This document shows positions 61,593-64,000 of a stretch of 64,000 nt of DNA, piece after piece. Source of the DNA: Bryobacterales bacterium (GTDB lineage: Bacteria; Acidobacteriota; Terriglobia; Bryobacterales; Bryobacteraceae); assembly GCA_020846745.1 (NCBI GenBank), contig JADLDI010000008.1, positions 124,001 through 188,000 of the forward strand, read 5' to 3'. The first letter of the stretch is position 1, and each line of letters begins with the position of its first letter. Under the pieces are notes generated by a model. That model ran no database searches and had not been told where the DNA came from. It saw only the letters and a list, made by a program, of their open reading frames with translations. The position numbers and the translations under genes are program-made.

Positions 61593-63071
61593 ATGAGCAC
61601 GTCCACACAGCGGCGGCGGTTCTTGAAGACGGCCGCGGCAGCCTCCATTGCCCTGCCTGCCATGCAGGCCAATGCAATTACCGAAGAGAACGCCAGGCAA
61701 GGCACCGTGGAGTGGCAGCTACAGCACACCCGTTTCGATAACGAGGCGACCATGGCAGCCTATCCGCTGAACCGCCAGGTGCGTTCGTCCGTGATCGAAG
61801 GCTACGCGTCGAAAACCAGCGTCGCGGCCGGTGAAACCATCGACTTCAAAGTCAGCATGAAGCCGGCCGCCGGCTTTGTCGTCGACATCTATCGCATGGG
61901 ATACTACGGCGGCGCCGGCGGCCGGCACTACCTGCGCATGGGTCCGTTCCGCGCTGAGCCGCAAGACGTCCCGATGATGACGGTGGAGCGTTTGCGTGAG
62001 TGCCGCTGGCCCACGGTTGCCAGCCTGACCATTCCCAAGGGCTGGCCCAGCGGTGTCTATCTCGCCAAGCTCACACGGGACGAATGGTTCGGTCCGCAGT
62101 CGTACATCGTCTTTGTGGTGAAAGAGCACCGCCAATCCGACCTGTTATGCATGGCCGCCGACATTACCTGGCAGGCCTATAACAAATGGCCTGCGCGCGA
62201 TTCACTCTATGACGACGGCACGGCCGCCGTCTGGTATACAGGACCGAATGTGCGCGTCAGCTTCGACCGTCCTTATGCCAAGTACTGCCAGGTGATCGAT
62301 TCGCCGCAATCCGTCGGTTCCGGTTCGTTCCTGCTATGGGAGCTGCCGCTCGCCTTCTGGCTCGAACAGCAGGGTTACGACGTGACTTACTGTTCGAACC
62401 TCGACCTGGAACTCGACCCTGGCATTCTGAAAACGAGCAAGGCGCTGCTGTCGGTCGGCCATGACGAATACTGGTCGCGCGAGATGTTCAACAACGTCCT
62501 GCAGGCTCGCGAAGATGGCCTGAACCTCGCGTTCCTGTCCGGCAACGCTCTCTCGGGCGAGATCATCTTCTACGAGAGTTCTGTGAACAACGCGCCGGCA
62601 CGTGCGTTCGCGCGCAGACGCAACTTCCCGGATGAAGAGACGCTGATGGGGTCCACATCCTACGGGTCGGGTTACGGCGATTGGATCGTCACCAAACCCG
62701 AACACTGGATTTACTCAGGAACCGGTGTAAAGCAAGGAGACAAGATCCCTGGACTAATCGGCTGGGAGTATCACGGTGCGCCCCTGGCGAACCTCCCCGG
62801 CTTGGAGGTGGTAGCCAAGGGACCGATCTATCCTCCGCAGCCGCCTCGCCCGGGAGCCGTCAGGGAACATTCGGCGGTCGTATTTCAACGTCCCAGGGGC
62901 AATTGGGTGTTCAACGCCGGCACCATCTGGTGGCCGGAGGGGTTGTCGCAACCACCGGGACACATTCCCGGGCGCACGTATGCGGGCGGCTTCGGCGTGA
63001 ATCCACACGTCCAGCGCATCACGAAAAACGTGCTCGACCGGATGATAAAGGACGCTCCCCGGCGTGGATAG
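61593..63071 (+). CDS. Tat-exported N,N-dimethylformamidase large-subunit-like protein
   Basis: 492 residues. QRRRFLKTAAAASIALP is a Tat signal. The rest resembles the beta/large-subunit C-terminal domain of dimethylformamidase (DRMGYYGGAGGRHY-like, LLWELPLAFWLEQQGYDVTYCSNLDL, SVGHDEYWSREMFN). Family members outside true DMFase are annotated as hypothetical amidase-like proteins. Exported together with a Gfo/Idh enzyme, so the natural role is probably carbohydrate or amide processing rather than formamide breakdown. Confidence 0.8.
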   Translation: MSTSTQRRRFLKTAAAASIALPAMQANAITEENARQGTVEWQLQHTRFDNEATMAAYPLNRQVRSSVIEGYASKTSVAAGETIDFKVSMKPAAGFVVDIYRMGYYGGAGGRHYLRMGPFRAEPQDVPMMTVERLRECRWPTVASLTIPKGWPSGVYLAKLTRDEWFGPQSYIVFVVKEHRQSDLLCMAADITWQAYNKWPARDSLYDDGTAAVWYTGPNVRVSFDRPYAKYCQVIDSPQSVGSGSFLLWELPLAFWLEQQGYDVTYCSNLDLELDPGILKTSKALLSVGHDEYWSREMFNNVLQAREDGLNLAFLSGNALSGEIIFYESSVNNAPARAFARRRNFPDEETLMGSTSYGSGYGDWIVTKPEHWIYSGTGVKQGDKIPGLIGWEYHGAPLANLPGLEVVAKGPIYPPQPPRPGAVREHSAVVFQRPRGNWVFNAGTIWWPEGLSQPPGHIPGRTYAGGFGVNPHVQRITKNVLDRMIKDAPRRG

Positions 63072-63097
63072 CCACCGTAAAACCGCTTCATTGAACG

Positions 63098-64000
63098 TCA
63101 ACTGCGTGTAGCAGTTACGGTGGCTTGTAACTTGGCTACTCCGGCAGTGTATCTGGTGTCGGCGACGCGGAAGGCTAGCGCATCCTCTAACCAGTCGTGC
63201 CAGACGCCACTGGGGTCGTGTGAGGCGGCGGTTAAGGTGTACTCTTGCGGGCAGAGGTCGCAGCGGAAGGTGAAACTGACGGAAACCGTTTGCCCTTGGT
63301 TGACGGGTCCTAATTTGAGACCTTCTAACTCGGTATTAGTGCCGAACACTTCGAAGCCGATGCGGGTGCGGATCATCATACCGATTACCGGATCGTCGAC
63401 TTGGGCGGCGAAGCGGACGGTGATACGGACGGAGACCTGATCGCCCGACTGCCAGACGATGACGGGGCGGCCGGTGGAGTCTAGCAATTCGATGGAGACG
63501 ATTTGGGCGCGGCCGTCGCCGCGGCGCATGGCGGGAGTGAGGGTTTGCTTGACGGTTGCGGCCCAATCGCGGAGTTGGGTGAAAACGTAGGTGTTATAGG
63601 TGGCGAGGACTTCGTCGGGGTAGCCTTTGGCGCGGAGGGTACCGTCTTCGATCCACCAGATTTCGTCGCAGAGTTCGCGGAGGAGGTCCTGTTCGTGCGA
63701 CGCGAGGAGGATAGTGGCTCCGTCACGCCGGAGGCGTTCCAAGCCGAGGCGGGCGCGGGCGCGGACCAACGCGGGTTGGCGGGAGAATGTGTGGTGTAGC
63801 GTCAGGACGCGGGCGGGGGCAAGCCTGAATATGTCGTTGGGCCCGAGGGCGCGGCGTGGTTCGGCGGCTTCGACGGTACCGGCGGCGGGTTGGGCGGCGC
63901 CGGAAGCGAGGTCCAGGAGTTCGGCGGTACCCGAGGTATCCTCGCCGATCAAACCAATGATGGCGCCATCAGGCGCCTCCGCGGAGAACTGTTTGAGGTG
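63098..64000 (-). CDS. Wzt-type ABC protein with destroyed ATP-binding P-loop (5' end outside window)
   Basis: 301 codons seen. The N-terminal part aligns with ABC nucleotide-binding domains but the Walker A reads GLIGEDTSGTAELL instead of G-x4-GK-S/T, and the sequence passes almost directly to an H-loop region (ILLASHEQDLLRELCDEIWWIEDGTLRAKG), with signature and Walker B missing. The C-terminal half (about 150-301) is a Wzt-C-like carbohydrate-binding domain (VSIELLDSTGRPVIVWQSGDQVSVRITV). It may be a regulatory or glycan-recognition partner rather than an ATPase. Convergent with the DMFase-like gene. Confidence 0.75.
   Translation of the reverse strand, partial: HLKQFSAEAPDGAIIGLIGEDTSGTAELLDLASGAAQPAAGTVEAAEPRRALGPNDIFRLAPARVLTLHHTFSRQPALVRARARLGLERLRRDGATILLASHEQDLLRELCDEIWWIEDGTLRAKGYPDEVLATYNTYVFTQLRDWAATVKQTLTPAMRRGDGRAQIVSIELLDSTGRPVIVWQSGDQVSVRITVRFAAQVDDPVIGMMIRTRIGFEVFGTNTELEGLKLGPVNQGQTVSVSFTFRCDLCPQEYTLTAASHDPSGVWHDWLEDALAFRVADTRYTAGVAKLQATVTATRS

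Noticed and set aside
1..64000. CRISPR arrays, prophage genes and insertion sequences
   Set aside because: No regular repeat-spacer series, transposase motif or phage structural gene was found. The repeats seen are short and degenerate.

Overview
The window is a high-GC chromosomal segment that looks acidobacterial, most like the Bryobacterales/Candidatus Solibacter group. The indications are a giant TonB-dependent receptor with an N-terminal carboxypeptidase-regulatory-like domain, many Tat-signalled Gfo/Idh/MocA oxidoreductases and enolase-superfamily proteins, secreted proteins whose signal peptides end in 'WAQ'-type cleavage sites, CarD, futalosine-route menaquinone genes and ROK regulators. 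The taxonomic call is inferred from gene content, not from a marker gene. Genes are mostly short operons on both strands. No insertion sequence, CRISPR array, rRNA or prophage was seen. One tRNA (Glu, anticodon CTC) is present.

Layout. 1-6 kb (minus strand): a truncated histidine kinase with two heme-c motifs, a two-domain esterase and a Tat-signalled oxidoreductase in an operon, and a secreted propeller-like protein. 6-11.3 kb (minus): a GNxNAxxHG-motif orphan, a TIR-TM-TPR protein and a WD40-caspase protein; the last two form a tight operon and are the best candidate for an undescribed signalling or conflict system. 11.5-17 kb: a zinc-ribbon protein with an FGE-like/hydrolase fusion, then cyclophilin, mqnE and ubiA on the minus strand, divergent from larB. 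17-23.5 kb: an oxidoreductase, a ROK regulator and a SusC-like TonB receptor with a palindromic promoter region. 23.6-35 kb: aminotransferase, YkgJ-type protein, CarD, three enolase-superfamily enzymes, a glycoside-hydrolase-like protein, acyl-CoA ligase and PrmA.

35-50 kb: a TPR protein translationally coupled to a Zn-finger/disordered/TM/LamG-like protein, a methyltransferase, YraN, GalT, a two-component pair whose kinase lacks the phospho-acceptor histidine, a structured intergenic segment, a single-module Clp-type AAA protein divergent from a PilZ protein, RfbD, a SAM hydrolase-type enzyme, and the cysteine desulfurase-mnmA-lipid A acyltransferase cluster. 50-64 kb: a GH36-like alpha-galactosidase, a fused indolepyruvate:ferredoxin oxidoreductase, an Rrf2 regulator with cysK, an esterase, tRNA-Glu, a fossil ECF sigma-factor operon, a Gfo/Idh-DMFase-like operon, and a Wzt-type protein whose ATP-binding P-loop is destroyed.

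Functional themes are plant-polysaccharide or sugar-acid catabolism (esterases, GH-like proteins, dehydratases, oxidoreductases, TonB receptor, ROK), sulfur handling (cysteine desulfurase, MnmA, CysK/Rrf2) and signal transduction. Starts were chosen by reading family alignment from memory and visible Shine-Dalgarno sequences. No database search was possible, so family calls rest on motif recognition.
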